From UBA4486 sp041984885 (GTDB taxonomy: Bacteria; Pseudomonadota; Gammaproteobacteria; Eutrophobiales; Eutrophobiaceae), in the NCBI GenBank assembly GCA_041984885.1, contig JBHIXH010000007.1, positions 1 to 64,000 on the forward strand: a stretch of DNA of 64,000 nt, in the 5' to 3' direction. A model generated the notes under the pieces. It saw only the letters and a program-made list of their open reading frames with translations. It made no database searches and had not been told where the DNA came from. Shown piece by piece: positions 27,058 to 36,649 of this stretch. The stretch's first letter is position 1. The number at the start of each line of letters is the position of its first letter. The translations under genes and the position numbers were made by a program.

Positions 27058-28214
27058 GCTGGCTGACAAAAATGTTGAATCAGGTTTTCAAGTATCGTTT
27101 GCATCGGTTTAATTCTTTCTAGCGGTAGATACTCATCCGCCTGGTGTGCAACGTCGATATCACCGGGGCCAAGGATCACTGTATCCATCCCGAGCGCGTT
27201 CAGGAACGGGCCTTCCGTACCAAACGCGACCGCACTCGCCTGTTGGCCGCTGAACTGTTCGCACATCCTGACCATTTCCGATGCGGCATCGGTTTGCATG
27301 GCTTCTATGCCACCGAACGGGTGGTGAAATATTACTTTGAGACCCGTCGGTTCGACAGCCTTTGTCACAATCTGATGCAACTGTGTTTTAAATTCTGCCG
27401 CTGACATCCCCGGTAACAGCCGCAAATCAATCGCCAGTTCACAACTGGCACAGATGCGGTTGGGATTATCGCCACCCTTGATCGCGCCGAGGTTCATCGT
27501 CGGAACCGGCACTTTGAAATTCGCATCGCTGAATTGTTGTTGCAGTTGCTCACGCCATGCCAACAGGCTGTTCATCACCCTGTTCATGCCTTCCAGCGCA
27601 TTGTTACCGAGCGACGGGTCGCTGGAATGGCCGGACTGGCCGATTAACTCGATACGTTCGACAAAGATACCTTTATGCTTGATCACCGGTTTCAGTCCGG
27701 TTGGTTCGCCAATCAACGCATGTCGACCAAGCGGCACCCCGGCATCTCGCAATACGCGGGCACCGGCCATGCTGCTCTCTTCGTCGGCGGTCGCCAGAAT
27801 GGTCAGTGGATGTTGCGGCGTTTTCCCGGCAAAGGCCTGCACTGCCTGCATCGCGATCGGGAACAGGCATTTCATATCCGAACTGCCGAGCCCGTACAGG
27901 TTGTGGTCACGCTCGGTCAATTTGAACGGATTACTGCTCCAGATCGACTCGTTATACGGCACCGTGTCGGTATGCCCGGCCAGCACCAGCCCGTCCTCGC
28001 CACTGCCGAGTGTCGCGATCAGATTGACCTTTTCACAGTCACTGCCCGGCACCGGCATGATCTGAATCCGGAAACCAAGCGCATCCAGCCACCCGGCCAG
28101 GCGATCGACGACCGGTCGGTTACTCATATCGAACGCAGGGTCGGTGCTGCTGACTGAAGGCAACGCAACCAGTTGGGCGAACGCATCGATGAAGTCGGGT
28201 ATTGTCTGTGTCAT
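27054..28214 (-). CDS. argE: Acetylornithine deacetylase
   Basis: M20-family zinc hydrolase removing acetate from N-acetylornithine. Metal and catalytic motifs: LAGHTDTVPY near 75, the ATADEESSMAG Glu pair near 135, and IGEPTGLKPV. The dimerisation domain spans about 180-290. The start at 28214 (MTQTIPDF) is preferred; an upstream ATG at 28238 is in frame. Ends overlapping the argA start, so the two are an argE-argA operon, divergent from ilvD. Confidence 0.95.
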   Translation of the reverse strand: MTQTIPDFIDAFAQLVALPSVSSTDPAFDMSNRPVVDRLAGWLDALGFRIQIMPVPGSDCEKVNLIATLGSGEDGLVLAGHTDTVPYNESIWSSNPFKLTERDHNLYGLGSSDMKCLFPIAMQAVQAFAGKTPQHPLTILATADEESSMAGARVLRDAGVPLGRHALIGEPTGLKPVIKHKGIFVERIELIGQSGHSSDPSLGNNALEGMNRVMNSLLAWREQLQQQFSDANFKVPVPTMNLGAIKGGDNPNRICASCELAIDLRLLPGMSAAEFKTQLHQIVTKAVEPTGLKVIFHHPFGGIEAMQTDAASEMVRMCEQFSGQQASAVAFGTEGPFLNALGMDTVILGPGDIDVAHQADEYLPLERIKPMQTILENLIQHFCQPA

Positions 28215-28305
28215 TGGTTTTTTATCATTGCCTGACAAGGTTTGCCGGGTGCGGTATTCTATCGCACCTTTTTTAGAACACCATTGATTTCATTCGGATT
28301 TTACT

Positions 28306-29985
28306 ATGACGAAGCCATTAAACCGCTATAGCGCGCAAATCACACAGAAAAAATCGCAGGGTGCCTCGCAGGCCATGTTGTATGGCACCGGTATGACCGA
28401 GACCGATATGCAAAAAGCCCAGGTCGGCATTGCCAGCGTGTGGTACGAGGGGAATACCTGCAACATGCATCTGCTCGATCTCGCCGAACAGGTGAAAATC
28501 GGTGTCCAGGAGGCTGGGCTGGTCGGCATGCGGTTTAACACCGTCGGTGTCAGCGATGGCATTTCCATGGGCACCGACGGTATGAGTTTCTCATTACAAT
28601 CGCGTGATCTGATCGCCGATTCGATCGAAACGGTCATGAGTGCTCAGTGGTATGACGCGAATGTGTCGATCCCCGGCTGTGACAAGAATATGCCCGGTTG
28701 TGTGATGGCGATGGGGCGGTTAAACCGACCGTCGATCATGGTGTATGGCGGCACGATCAAACCGGGCTTTCGCAATGAACAAAAACTCGATGTCATCTCG
28801 GCATTCCAGGCATACGGAGAATTCATCGCCGGCAGCATCGACGATGACACGCGTGTCGATATTCTCAAACGGTCCTGCCCCGGTGCCGGTGCCTGCGGCG
28901 GCATGTACACGGCCAACACGATGGCTTCGGCGATCGAAGCACTCGGTATGTCGTTGCCTTACAGTTCATCGACACCGGCGGTGGACCCGGGCAAACTGGA
29001 AGAATGTCGTAACGTTGGCAAGGCGATCGTGCATTTACTTGAAAACGACATTAAACCGCGCGACATCATGACACGCGAGGCATTTGAAAACGCGATGGTG
29101 CTGGTTACGATTCTTGGCGGTTCCACCAACGCCGTGTTGCATCTACTGGCAATGGCGCGATCCGTGGACGTGTCATTAACCATTGATGACTTTCAGGCAG
29201 TCAGCAATCGCACCCCGTATATCGCTGATCTGAAGCCAAGTGGCCAATACGTGATGGAAGACCTGCACCTGATCGGTGGTATCCCTGCGGTTATGAAATA
29301 CCTGTTGAACGAAGGTTTGATTAACGGTGACTGCCTCACGGTCACCGGTAAAACCATTGCACAGAACCTGGCTGATTTACCGGATCTGAGCGCAGGTCAG
29401 GACATCATTCAACCGCTGGATAAACCGATCAAGGCATCCGGCCATATCCGTATATTAAAAGGTAATCTTGCCCCGGAAGGTGCGGTCGCCAAGATCACCG
29501 GCAAGGAAGGCGAAGTCTTTTCCGGCCCGGCGAAAGTCTATGACTCGGAAGAGTTAATGCTGGCTGCGCTCGAGAACAACGAGATCGAAAAAGGCGATGT
29601 GATCGTCATTCGCTATGAAGGCCCGAAAGGCGGCCCCGGTATGCCGGAGATGCTAACGCCGACGTCGGCAATCATGGGGGCCGGTCTCGGTTCCGATGTT
29701 GCCATGATCACCGATGGCCGTTTCTCCGGTGGCTCGCACGGCTTCATCATCGGTCATGTCGTTCCGGAGGCACAGGAAGGCGGCCCGATTGGATTAATTG
29801 AAAACGGCGATCAAATCACGATCGATGCGATTAATAATGTATTGTCCGTTGACTTAAGTGAAGATGAACTGGCGCAACGCAAGGCGAGCTGGAAGATGCC
29901 GCCATATAAGGCGGCACGCGGGACCTTACATAAATATATTAAGACCGTAAAAACCGCATCGGAAGGCTGCGTGACGGACGAATAG
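28306..29985 (+). CDS. ilvD: Dihydroxy-acid dehydratase
   Basis: Fe-S enzyme of valine, leucine and isoleucine synthesis, dehydrating dihydroxyisovalerate and its homologue. 559 residues with the cluster cysteines in PGCDKNMPGC and CPGAGACGGMYTANTM, and the C-terminal GMPEMLTPTSAIMGAGLG and TDGRFSGGSHG motifs. Length is typical of the short IlvD type that lacks E. coli inserts. It stands alone, separated from argE by a 91-bp divergent gap. Confidence 0.97.
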   Translation: MTKPLNRYSAQITQKKSQGASQAMLYGTGMTETDMQKAQVGIASVWYEGNTCNMHLLDLAEQVKIGVQEAGLVGMRFNTVGVSDGISMGTDGMSFSLQSRDLIADSIETVMSAQWYDANVSIPGCDKNMPGCVMAMGRLNRPSIMVYGGTIKPGFRNEQKLDVISAFQAYGEFIAGSIDDDTRVDILKRSCPGAGACGGMYTANTMASAIEALGMSLPYSSSTPAVDPGKLEECRNVGKAIVHLLENDIKPRDIMTREAFENAMVLVTILGGSTNAVLHLLAMARSVDVSLTIDDFQAVSNRTPYIADLKPSGQYVMEDLHLIGGIPAVMKYLLNEGLINGDCLTVTGKTIAQNLADLPDLSAGQDIIQPLDKPIKASGHIRILKGNLAPEGAVAKITGKEGEVFSGPAKVYDSEELMLAALENNEIEKGDVIVIRYEGPKGGPGMPEMLTPTSAIMGAGLGSDVAMITDGRFSGGSHGFIIGHVVPEAQEGGPIGLIENGDQITIDAINNVLSVDLSEDELAQRKASWKMPPYKAARGTLHKYIKTVKTASEGCVTDE

Positions 29986-30065
29986 TCCCCCGGTAACCGG
30001 CATAACGGTTCTCCGGTGCCGATGCGTTCAGTGATGTCGGGGGTCTATTGATACTGTCTCGTGGT

Positions 30066-30821
30066 TCACTCTTTTAGATAGTCGTGTAATACGGAGCCGT
30101 AAGGGAGATCATATTGCCCCTCGAAATAGTAGCCTTTGACTACTTCTACGACTTCAAACATCGCCAATGGGTCAGCCGGTGAACTGTGAAATTCCACGCA
30201 AGCGGGTCCGGTATCGAGTTTGGTACATACAAAGTTTTTCAGTTCCATCAATGTGAGCTGTGCAACATCGGGCGGAGCGCCTTCTTCAACTGATGGAATC
30301 AATTTGTAATTTATAAAAGGCAATGCCAGTTGGGCAACCAGCGGATCAATGGGGTCCAGTGGAAGGGATACCCTGGGACTGATAGAAACCTTGAAGATTT
30401 CATGTCCCCCTCTTTCCACTGAACGTGTCAGGACATCTTCCTGTTCAGAAAAATGTAAGCGCGCAAGTTTTTTCGGGTAACCGTATATCTCACGGCCAGC
30501 CGCGATGGGACTATCATTATCCAGATAAAGATGTGCATTATAGTTACCGGAAACGTTGCCTTGTTTCCCCGGGTACTCGACCGGTATCGTCAAAAACATT
30601 TCTCTGTAGTGACAAAACCCGGTGGTGCGTGGCAAGTGATTAACCCATGCATAGACATAGTGATCTGAATTATAAACAAGTGGTTTGGGAACCACCCTTT
30701 CCAGCAACGCTTTAGTCGAGCGAAATATACATAAAATGGTATTGGTATTCCGGTATTTATAAGTCGGCCCTTCATACAGTGGGGCATTGACTGGAATGCT
30801 ATATCCTTCTGGAATCGGCAT
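30066..30821 (-). CDS. Acetoacetate decarboxylase-family protein
   Basis: 251 residues of the ADC fold. The segment GREIYGYPKKLA (109-120) contains the adjacent lysines; in clostridial acetoacetate decarboxylase the first of the KK pair forms the Schiff base and the second lowers its pKa. Genuine decarboxylase activity is therefore possible, but the family also contains enzymes with other substrates, so acetoacetate is not proven. No thiolase or CoA-transferase gene lies nearby. Convergent with ilvD. Confidence 0.82.
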   Translation of the reverse strand: MPIPEGYSIPVNAPLYEGPTYKYRNTNTILCIFRSTKALLERVVPKPLVYNSDHYVYAWVNHLPRTTGFCHYREMFLTIPVEYPGKQGNVSGNYNAHLYLDNDSPIAAGREIYGYPKKLARLHFSEQEDVLTRSVERGGHEIFKVSISPRVSLPLDPIDPLVAQLALPFINYKLIPSVEEGAPPDVAQLTLMELKNFVCTKLDTGPACVEFHSSPADPLAMFEVVEVVKGYYFEGQYDLPYGSVLHDYLKE

Positions 30822-30985
30822 GAGAGTAATCTCCTGATTGATATATTAATCTGGCATAAGCCTGTTAATTATATTCGTCAGCAACCGAACTTCCTGTTTA
30901 TACCGGTTACAGACGGTATCTACGAATGTGGAAGAAAAGAAAACCCTAACACAGGCAGAACAGACAATGAAGCCAGAACCCGGCT

Positions 30986-31624
30986 TCAGGACTTCATTTG
31001 CGACTTGTATTGCTTGTAATAATCCAGCACTTTTCTCACGTAGTTCTGCGTCTCTTTATATGGCGGGATCTTGTTACCGTATTTCTTCACCGCGTTTTCG
31101 CCGGCGTTATAAGCTGCCAGCGCCAGCACCAGGTTGTTGTCAAACATGCCAAGCAGGTCGCGTAGATAGTTGGTGCCACCCTTGATGTTTTCATACGGGT
31201 TCTTGCGGTTTAACACACCATAGCGTTTTGCCGTGCCCGGCATCAGTTGCATCAAGCCGACGGCACCAGCGCTGGAGATCGCGTTCGGATCATACGAGGA
31301 TTCGGCCGTGATAACGGCGTGCAACAACGGTGTCGGTAGCTTGTAGTGCTTGGCGAAATGACTGATCGTACCGGAATATTTTTTCCGGTTTTCTTTCATC
31401 TTCGCGTAATTCACTGATGAACTACCGTAACGCTTCTCAACCTCGACCCAGCCTTTCCAGGTTTTGACCAGTCGTTTGTAGCCCTTGTGCTGCGGCTTGT
31501 CCGTCAGGATGACGCGACCGTGCTTATCGACATATTTATAGATGTCGGCGTACACCGGGGCGGCCAACAGCAGGCTTATCAGGGCAAGTGGGAACGGCTT
31601 AACAGGCAATCGGACTGGCAGCAT
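30986..31624 (-). CDS. Lytic transglycosylase (SLT domain) with DUF4124-like N-terminus
   Basis: Secreted peptidoglycan-cleaving enzyme of 212 residues. Signal peptide about 1-26 (ending VYA). A short DUF4124-like beta segment (DIYKYVDKHGRVILTDKPQ) follows, then a basic linker and the goose-lysozyme-like SLT domain from about 88, with catalytic Glu108 in VITAESSYDPNA, followed by GAVGLMQLMPGTAKRYGV and ALAAYNAGENAVKKYG. Complete and typical in length. Confidence 0.92.
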   Translation of the reverse strand: MLPVRLPVKPFPLALISLLLAAPVYADIYKYVDKHGRVILTDKPQHKGYKRLVKTWKGWVEVEKRYGSSSVNYAKMKENRKKYSGTISHFAKHYKLPTPLLHAVITAESSYDPNAISSAGAVGLMQLMPGTAKRYGVLNRKNPYENIKGGTNYLRDLLGMFDNNLVLALAAYNAGENAVKKYGNKIPPYKETQNYVRKVLDYYKQYKSQMKS

Positions 31625-31657
31625 TTTTAATTTTGATTCTGTAAAAGCGTGTTAACT

Positions 31658-32137
31658 TTATAATAAATAATGGATTAATTGTAAACATACCAGGCTGGCA
31701 ATTCCGGCCAGAATATCGTCGAGCATGATACCAAGTCCCCCTCTCACCTGCTTGTCAGCGACCGATATGGGCCATGGCTTGAAGATATCAAACAGTCGGA
31801 ATAAAACGAAGCCCGTCAGTATCCAGAGCCAGCCGGCAGGCGCGTACAACATCGTGACAAAGAAGCCGGCAATCTCGTCCCAGACGATCGCCGGGTGATC
31901 GTGTACCTGCAGGGCACGCGAAGTGATCGTGCAGATCAGGATACCGGCTGCACAGACCAGCAGCGTCAGCGCCAGAAACAAATACGGTGATAACAGTTGC
32001 AGTGGCAAATACAACAAGACCGCAACCACGGTGCCAGCGGTGCCTGGCGCTTTTGGTGACAGGCCACTACCGAATCCGAGCGCAAGAAAATGCACTGGAT
32101 GCTTCAAAAATGCGATGGGCACAACAGGATTTGACAT
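31658..32137 (-). CDS. pgpA: Phosphatidylglycerophosphatase A
   Basis: Inner-membrane phosphatase making phosphatidylglycerol from its phosphate. Motifs GFGSGLSPKAPGTAGT near the N-terminus and WDEIAGFFVTM and DDILAGIASL match PgpA, along with four hydrophobic helices. The start at 32137 (MSNPVVPIAF) gives 159 residues; the frame stays open nine codons further. In many relatives pgpA follows thiL and nusB; here it does not. Confidence 0.92.
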   Translation of the reverse strand: MSNPVVPIAFLKHPVHFLALGFGSGLSPKAPGTAGTVVAVLLYLPLQLLSPYLFLALTLLVCAAGILICTITSRALQVHDHPAIVWDEIAGFFVTMLYAPAGWLWILTGFVLFRLFDIFKPWPISVADKQVRGGLGIMLDDILAGIASLVCLQLIHYLL

Positions 32138-32368
32138 GGCAGGCATCATACCGATTCGCCGCATGCTTGCCCATCAATGCCGCGTGCAGAATACAGATTC
32201 AGGTAAATCGCGAAATGTTGTCAGGCGAGGGAGACGAGGGTCATTATGAACGCGATGAGGAAACAGACAAAAATTGCAGTAAACGCAATTTTTTCCAGCA
32301 TAGCTGATTAAAAACAGGCGCGTCTTCCCTGACGCAATAATAAACTACCAGCGTTAAAGGAGGTAATT

Positions 32369-32566
32369 TTAACTGGATAAATCTTCCGGCGACGGCCTGT
32401 CTGATTGATCATCAATTAATGCATCCTCTCTTAATCGGAGACAACCGAAAAACAACACCCCTGCCAGCAGGTACATATGGAGTGTTAATGTCGAGTGAAC
32501 ATTAATCAGCAACACAGACACGAGTAAAACATAGAAAACAAACAGGGCTGATACGGTATTGCTCAT
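32369..32566 (-). CDS. Small membrane protein of unknown function
   Basis: 65 residues with two hydrophobic helices (about 5-24 and 28-45) and a short acidic cytoplasmic-type tail (DDQSDRPSPEDLSS). Its start overlaps the stop of the upstream small gene by 4 bp (ATGA), strong evidence that both are translated. Not recognised. Divergently placed from the signalling operon that begins at 33015. Confidence 0.6.
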   Translation of the reverse strand: MSNTVSALFVFYVLLVSVLLINVHSTLTLHMYLLAGVLFFGCLRLREDALIDDQSDRPSPEDLSS

Positions 32567-32766
32567 AACTTCTCTCCTTTACTCGCCTCCGGTTCCGGTT
32601 CAGGCGTCCTCGTCAGCTCGTTAAGCTCCATTGCCGACAGTCCGGCCTGGTGACCAAAATGCAGCGTCACCTGATAACACTGACTCCAGAGCTCCGTGAT
32701 GGTCACGTTCGGACAATTCGGGATGTCAGTGGCGGGGCGCCGTTTACAGTTTTTGATATTACTCAT
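32563..32766 (-). CDS. Small soluble protein of unknown function
   Basis: 67 residues from the ATG at 32764-32766, which has a well-spaced AGGA site; the frame stays open nine codons upstream. The sequence has two cysteines spaced as in KNCKRRPATDIPNCP, a third cysteine later, and a Pro/Glu-rich tail (TPEPEPEASKGEKL). Coupled by ATGA to the following membrane protein gene. No family recognised. Divergent from the LuxR-type regulator gene, so the shared 248-bp region may control both. Confidence 0.55.
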   Translation of the reverse strand: MSNIKNCKRRPATDIPNCPNVTITELWSQCYQVTLHFGHQAGLSAMELNELTRTPEPEPEASKGEKL

Positions 32767-32896
32767 TGGAATCCTCCAATGAGGCTTTATCATTCATTGA
32801 CTTCCCCTATGTCAAAATGCTCAAGCCCGCCGAGTCCATTCAACGAGCCCGAACAATTAGCAATATACGTACGTTTGGCAACACCGAACATAGCCC

Positions 32897-32922
32897 AAAA
32901 GTACTAGTACTACTTTTGTACT
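32897..32922. promoter_or_regulatory. Palindromic element upstream of the LuxR-type regulator gene
   Basis: A perfect 12-bp palindrome AGTACTAGTACT (32900-32911) lies within the larger near-symmetric AAAAGTA-CTAG-TACTACTTTT, followed by TTGTACT. It sits about 100 bp before the regulator start and in the region shared with the divergent small genes. A related AAAGTATTAGT occurs near the PEP-CTERM gene. It is a plausible operator for the response regulator encoded next to it. Confidence 0.55.
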
Positions 32923-33014
32923 ATGCCGGACGAATTTTTAGCTCTAAACCTCTACAAACTAAGGTAAAATCTGCAGGACGTGGCCCGGGATCCAACTGCA
33001 ATCAGGTGCTTGAA

Positions 33015-33707
33015 ATGACGCAAGATTCAAAGGATGTACTGATCGTTGATGACCATGATTTGATGGGGAATGCGCTCTGCGCCCTGCTTGCGCAAATAAG
33101 ACCAGAATGGTGTTCACAACAATTCCGTTCCGGTCAGGACGTACTGGATTACCTTGGGACAGACAGTCACGTTAAACTGATAATTCTCGATTTATTCATG
33201 CCTGGTGTGAATGGCTTTGACCTGATCGGTGAAATTGCCATCCGTTATCCACATATTTCTTTGATTACCATCTCTGCGTCGAAAGATCCGAAACATGTAG
33301 CACAGGCTATGCAACTGGGTTCTCAGGCCTACGTGCCGAAGGCATCCCCGTCGGAGCAAATCGCTGATGCAATTCAAAAGGTGCTGGACGGAGAAAAATA
33401 CTTACCTGCCGATATTTCACTGGACCTCGAATCCGAACAGGAATTTCACAATCAGCCCTATGAAATTGAAACCGCACTTGATGACATCCGTAATAAACTG
33501 ACCGAGCGCCAGTTGCAGATTTTCTTTTTACTGGGACAGGGAAAGTCGAACAAGGAAATTGCCCGGGACTTATTTATCTCGACAAACACAGTGAAGATTC
33601 ATGTCAGCGCCATACTGAAGGCGTTATCGCTGAATAATCGCGCACAAACGGGTATCGTATCGAAAATGATCCAGGAAACGGAAAACCGGAACCACACCGT
33701 ATTCTAA
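33015..33707 (+). CDS. LuxR/NarL-type response regulator
   Basis: 230 residues from the ATG at 33015 (MTQDSKDVLIVDD). The frame is open to 32766, but the extra 83 codons do not look like protein and cover the promoter region. Receiver domain 1-125 with acidic pocket DD and phosphoacceptor Asp59 in LIILDLFMPG, then a C-terminal LuxR HTH (LTERQLQIFFLLGQGKSNKEIA; TVKIHVSAIL). It is the first gene of a four-gene operon whose last member is a hybrid kinase with a Hpt-like tail, so it is the natural end point of that phosphorelay. Confidence 0.9.
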   Translation: MTQDSKDVLIVDDHDLMGNALCALLAQIRPEWCSQQFRSGQDVLDYLGTDSHVKLIILDLFMPGVNGFDLIGEIAIRYPHISLITISASKDPKHVAQAMQLGSQAYVPKASPSEQIADAIQKVLDGEKYLPADISLDLESEQEFHNQPYEIETALDDIRNKLTERQLQIFFLLGQGKSNKEIARDLFISTNTVKIHVSAILKALSLNNRAQTGIVSKMIQETENRNHTVF

Positions 33708-33735
33708 ATACCTTAACTTTACTCTGGGATATTTC

Positions 33736-35709
33736 ATGCCATACCTGAACCCGGCCTCCCGATTACTTTGTTTACTATTTCTTGCATCCATAGTCAGCAT
33801 TGGCAATGCTGAAGAAGATATCTATTTTACCGAAGAAGATTACTTTTCCTTTAACCCGTTGATATCGGATGCCTCACGACTTCCAACCAGAAAGCATAAT
33901 TCACCGGTTCCCGTCTCCGTAATCACGAGGGAGATGATCGAGGCTTCCGGAGCGATTAACGTGGCTGATTTATTCAGGCTGGTTCCGGGTTACCAGGTTG
34001 GTCATCCAAATGGTGGCCAGTTCGCGGTCAACCCTCATGATCTGTCCGAACGACTGGTCAAACGAATCGAGGTTCGCGTCAATGGTGTCTCCGTTTATAA
34101 CTCATTATCTGCCACAACCCTGTGGGATCGTATCGGCGTTGAGGTCGAGGATATTGATCGGATCGAGATCACCCGTAGTTCAAACAGCGTCAGCCACGGC
34201 TTTAACTCATTCATGGGTAGTATCAACATCATAACGATCAGTCCGCTTAAGGAACATGGCACTTCGCTCAAGGCACGTGCAGGAAATTTTGATTTTCAGT
34301 CCTGGCAATTAAGACATAGCAATAATATTGGAGATTTCCATTTTCGGATTGGCCTGGATCACCGATCAGATGATGGCTTTGCCAGTGTCGATGATGACTC
34401 CGATCGTTCGAATATGAATTTTCACTCTATTTATACGCCAACGCTACAGGATGAAATAGAGTTCGGCGCGAATATCGCAAAAACAGTGTTTCGACGTGGT
34501 GATATTGAACCACCTGGCACACCGGCGACGTTTAATAATGTCGAGCAGGACAGCTCAATGCAATATTTAAAGTGGAACCATCACTTTGCTAATTCAAACC
34601 TGTTGGCAATCAACTTTCATCACTTAATCAGCAAGTTTGATTCATCACCCACCTTGATCCCGCTGGGCCCGGTTACCGCTTCTCTCGACACTGACGGCAT
34701 GGAACAACGTTATGAAACGAATATTTCCTATCTGATAAATAATCTGGATAATATTCGCTGGCAGATCGGTGGGGCGCTACGCTATGAGATCATTGATGAT
34801 GCCAATATCATACGTAATGAGCGACTGACCCGGTTTTCGCAAAATATCTTTACCAGTCTCGACTGGAACCCGCATGCCGACTGGCTGATTAATACTGCCA
34901 TACTTGTCCAGAGCAGCAATGATAATAACCTGACGTTTAATCCACGCATATCCACGAACTATCAGTTTCATCCTGCTCACACCTTTCGCGCCCACCTGAG
35001 CTACTCCGAACGTAACCCGGTAACAGTTAATCAGAAACAGTTTATACCGTTACGTTTACCTGATAATACTGTTGTCGGTTTAGTACGTTTTGCAGACGAT
35101 GAGATCGATAACGAACGTATGCTCAGTTACGGTATCGGCTATAACGGCAGTTTTTTCAACAACCGAATGGAGCTTGATTTACAGATATATCGTCAGGACG
35201 TGAATGATGGCATCGATGATTTTCCCACACCACCTCCTTTTGGCATTATCCCATCAGCACAGAAATTTGATAACACGTCTGACTGGAGAACAACAGGTTT
35301 TGAAACAGAACTGAAATTTCGTATCTGTCCCGACTCTTTCCTCCATCTTAATTACGGTTATGCCGACATTGATGGTAAACGCTTGCGTGGAATCAATCCT
35401 GAAGTATTTGAAAGTATTGATGATGCCCTGGCCCAACATTCTCTCGGAGTATTAGTCAGCAAACAATTTGCCAACAAATTGTCAGTCAGCTCGGCCTATT
35501 ATTATCAATCTGACATGCGCTGGTTGGGCCAGAATGGTACGGTTCAGGTGAATCGCCTGGACTTCAGGGCAAACAAGACATTTAAGATCGCTTCATCTGA
35601 ACTGGATCTCGGACTAATTATGCAGGGATTGCTTGGGGAATACGACGAACTTCAAGTAGACAACACTTTTGAGCCGAGAGCCATTTTTGAACTGGGATTG
35701 AGTTTCTAG
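33736..35709 (+). CDS. TonB-dependent outer-membrane receptor-like protein
   Basis: 657 residues: signal peptide about 1-25 (ending GNA), plug domain about 50-170 (SVITREMIEASGAINVADLF; DIDRIEITRSSNSVSHG; FMGSINIIT), then a beta-barrel with alternating hydrophobic strands ending in phenylalanine (GLSF), as needed for Bam recognition. This matches TonB-dependent receptors; length is at the compact end. The DIYFTEEDYFSF stretch before the plug may hold the TonB box. Ligand unknown. The operon lacks a transporter permease, so it may signal rather than import. Confidence 0.87.
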   Translation: MPYLNPASRLLCLLFLASIVSIGNAEEDIYFTEEDYFSFNPLISDASRLPTRKHNSPVPVSVITREMIEASGAINVADLFRLVPGYQVGHPNGGQFAVNPHDLSERLVKRIEVRVNGVSVYNSLSATTLWDRIGVEVEDIDRIEITRSSNSVSHGFNSFMGSINIITISPLKEHGTSLKARAGNFDFQSWQLRHSNNIGDFHFRIGLDHRSDDGFASVDDDSDRSNMNFHSIYTPTLQDEIEFGANIAKTVFRRGDIEPPGTPATFNNVEQDSSMQYLKWNHHFANSNLLAINFHHLISKFDSSPTLIPLGPVTASLDTDGMEQRYETNISYLINNLDNIRWQIGGALRYEIIDDANIIRNERLTRFSQNIFTSLDWNPHADWLINTAILVQSSNDNNLTFNPRISTNYQFHPAHTFRAHLSYSERNPVTVNQKQFIPLRLPDNTVVGLVRFADDEIDNERMLSYGIGYNGSFFNNRMELDLQIYRQDVNDGIDDFPTPPPFGIIPSAQKFDNTSDWRTTGFETELKFRICPDSFLHLNYGYADIDGKRLRGINPEVFESIDDALAQHSLGVLVSKQFANKLSVSSAYYYQSDMRWLGQNGTVQVNRLDFRANKTFKIASSELDLGLIMQGLLGEYDELQVDNTFEPRAIFELGLSF

Positions 35710-35729
35710 TCTTCTGGTGCTCTCTGCCA

Positions 35730-36647
35730 ATGATTGACAAACTATCCCGGCTTATACTTCAACTCTGCTTGCTGCTGTTTGCGTGCGGTGCCTGGTCAGT
35801 TGATCGTCATGATGAAGTCAATCTGTTTATTTCCGACGGTCATCAAAGCCGCACTGTAGCGAAACTGCTCTCCGAAAGACTGGAGCATGAGGGGATTCCA
35901 TACAACTCACACCTGGTTGATAAATATTTTTCCGCGGATACCGTTTCAACAGGGCGGAACAATCTGAATATTTGTATTGGCACCGACGCTACGCGTCTGG
36001 TGCTGCGCAGAAATATGCAGGGGAAAACCTATTCGGCATTGATTCCGGAAATTACGTTTCACAGCCTGCTGAAAGAATTTCCTGATGCCCAAACCCGGTT
36101 TGAACAGGATGAACTGCATGTTTTCTACCTGGACCAGCCACTGCATCGTTATCTGGCACTGTCCAGATTCATCGGCAACGACATTAAAAACATTGTCCTG
36201 TTTCAGGATGAGATACAACAAACTATCGACCAACAACATAGCTCTAACAATGATGACAACCTGAACCTGCAGCAATTTGTCCTTGGTGATGAAAAACCTG
36301 ATACTGATCAAATTGAGAAGCTGCTTGCCAGCTCTGATGTAGCGATCATTCGCCCAAGCAAGCACCTGAATCCACAAACAAGCAAATGGCTGCTATATGC
36401 CGCCTATCGAAATAAAATTCCGGTTATCACGTTTTCCAAAGCCTTTCTGGATGCCGGATCCATTGCCAGCCTGACCAGTGATATTCAGTCAATCACCAGA
36501 GAAATTGTCGACAACGCAATAGCCCTGTATTTCGATAAAAACCGGCAACCATCTGGACAGTATTCCAGTGATTATGATGTTCAAATTAATGCCTCGGTAG
36601 CGAGCTTTTTTTCCATAGATCTGCAGGGCACTCCTGTTCCGGAATAA
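35730..36647 (+). CDS. Periplasmic binding-protein-like protein (ABC_sub_bind/TrpX-like fold)
   Basis: 305 residues with a signal peptide (about 1-23; LLLFACGAWS, though the Cys is not in a clear lipobox). The body alternates beta strands and helices like type I periplasmic binding proteins (NLNICIGTDATRLVLR; NIVLFQDEI; DVAIIRPSKHLNPQTSKWLLYAAYRNKIPVITFSKAFLDAG). It resembles TrpX/ABC_sub_bind proteins. No ABC permease or ATPase is near; it is 20 bp after the receptor and 2 bp before the kinase. It most likely presents a ligand to the kinase. Family assignment is from memory of the pattern and is tentative. Confidence 0.7.
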   Translation: MIDKLSRLILQLCLLLFACGAWSVDRHDEVNLFISDGHQSRTVAKLLSERLEHEGIPYNSHLVDKYFSADTVSTGRNNLNICIGTDATRLVLRRNMQGKTYSALIPEITFHSLLKEFPDAQTRFEQDELHVFYLDQPLHRYLALSRFIGNDIKNIVLFQDEIQQTIDQQHSSNNDDNLNLQQFVLGDEKPDTDQIEKLLASSDVAIIRPSKHLNPQTSKWLLYAAYRNKIPVITFSKAFLDAGSIASLTSDIQSITREIVDNAIALYFDKNRQPSGQYSSDYDVQINASVASFFSIDLQGTPVPE

Positions 36648-36649
36648 CA

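Noticed and set aside
32766..33014. 83-codon N-terminal extension of the LuxR-type response regulator
   Set aside because: The receiver domain begins at the 33015 ATG, and the upstream sequence carries palindromic regulatory DNA and overlaps the divergent gene's start region.
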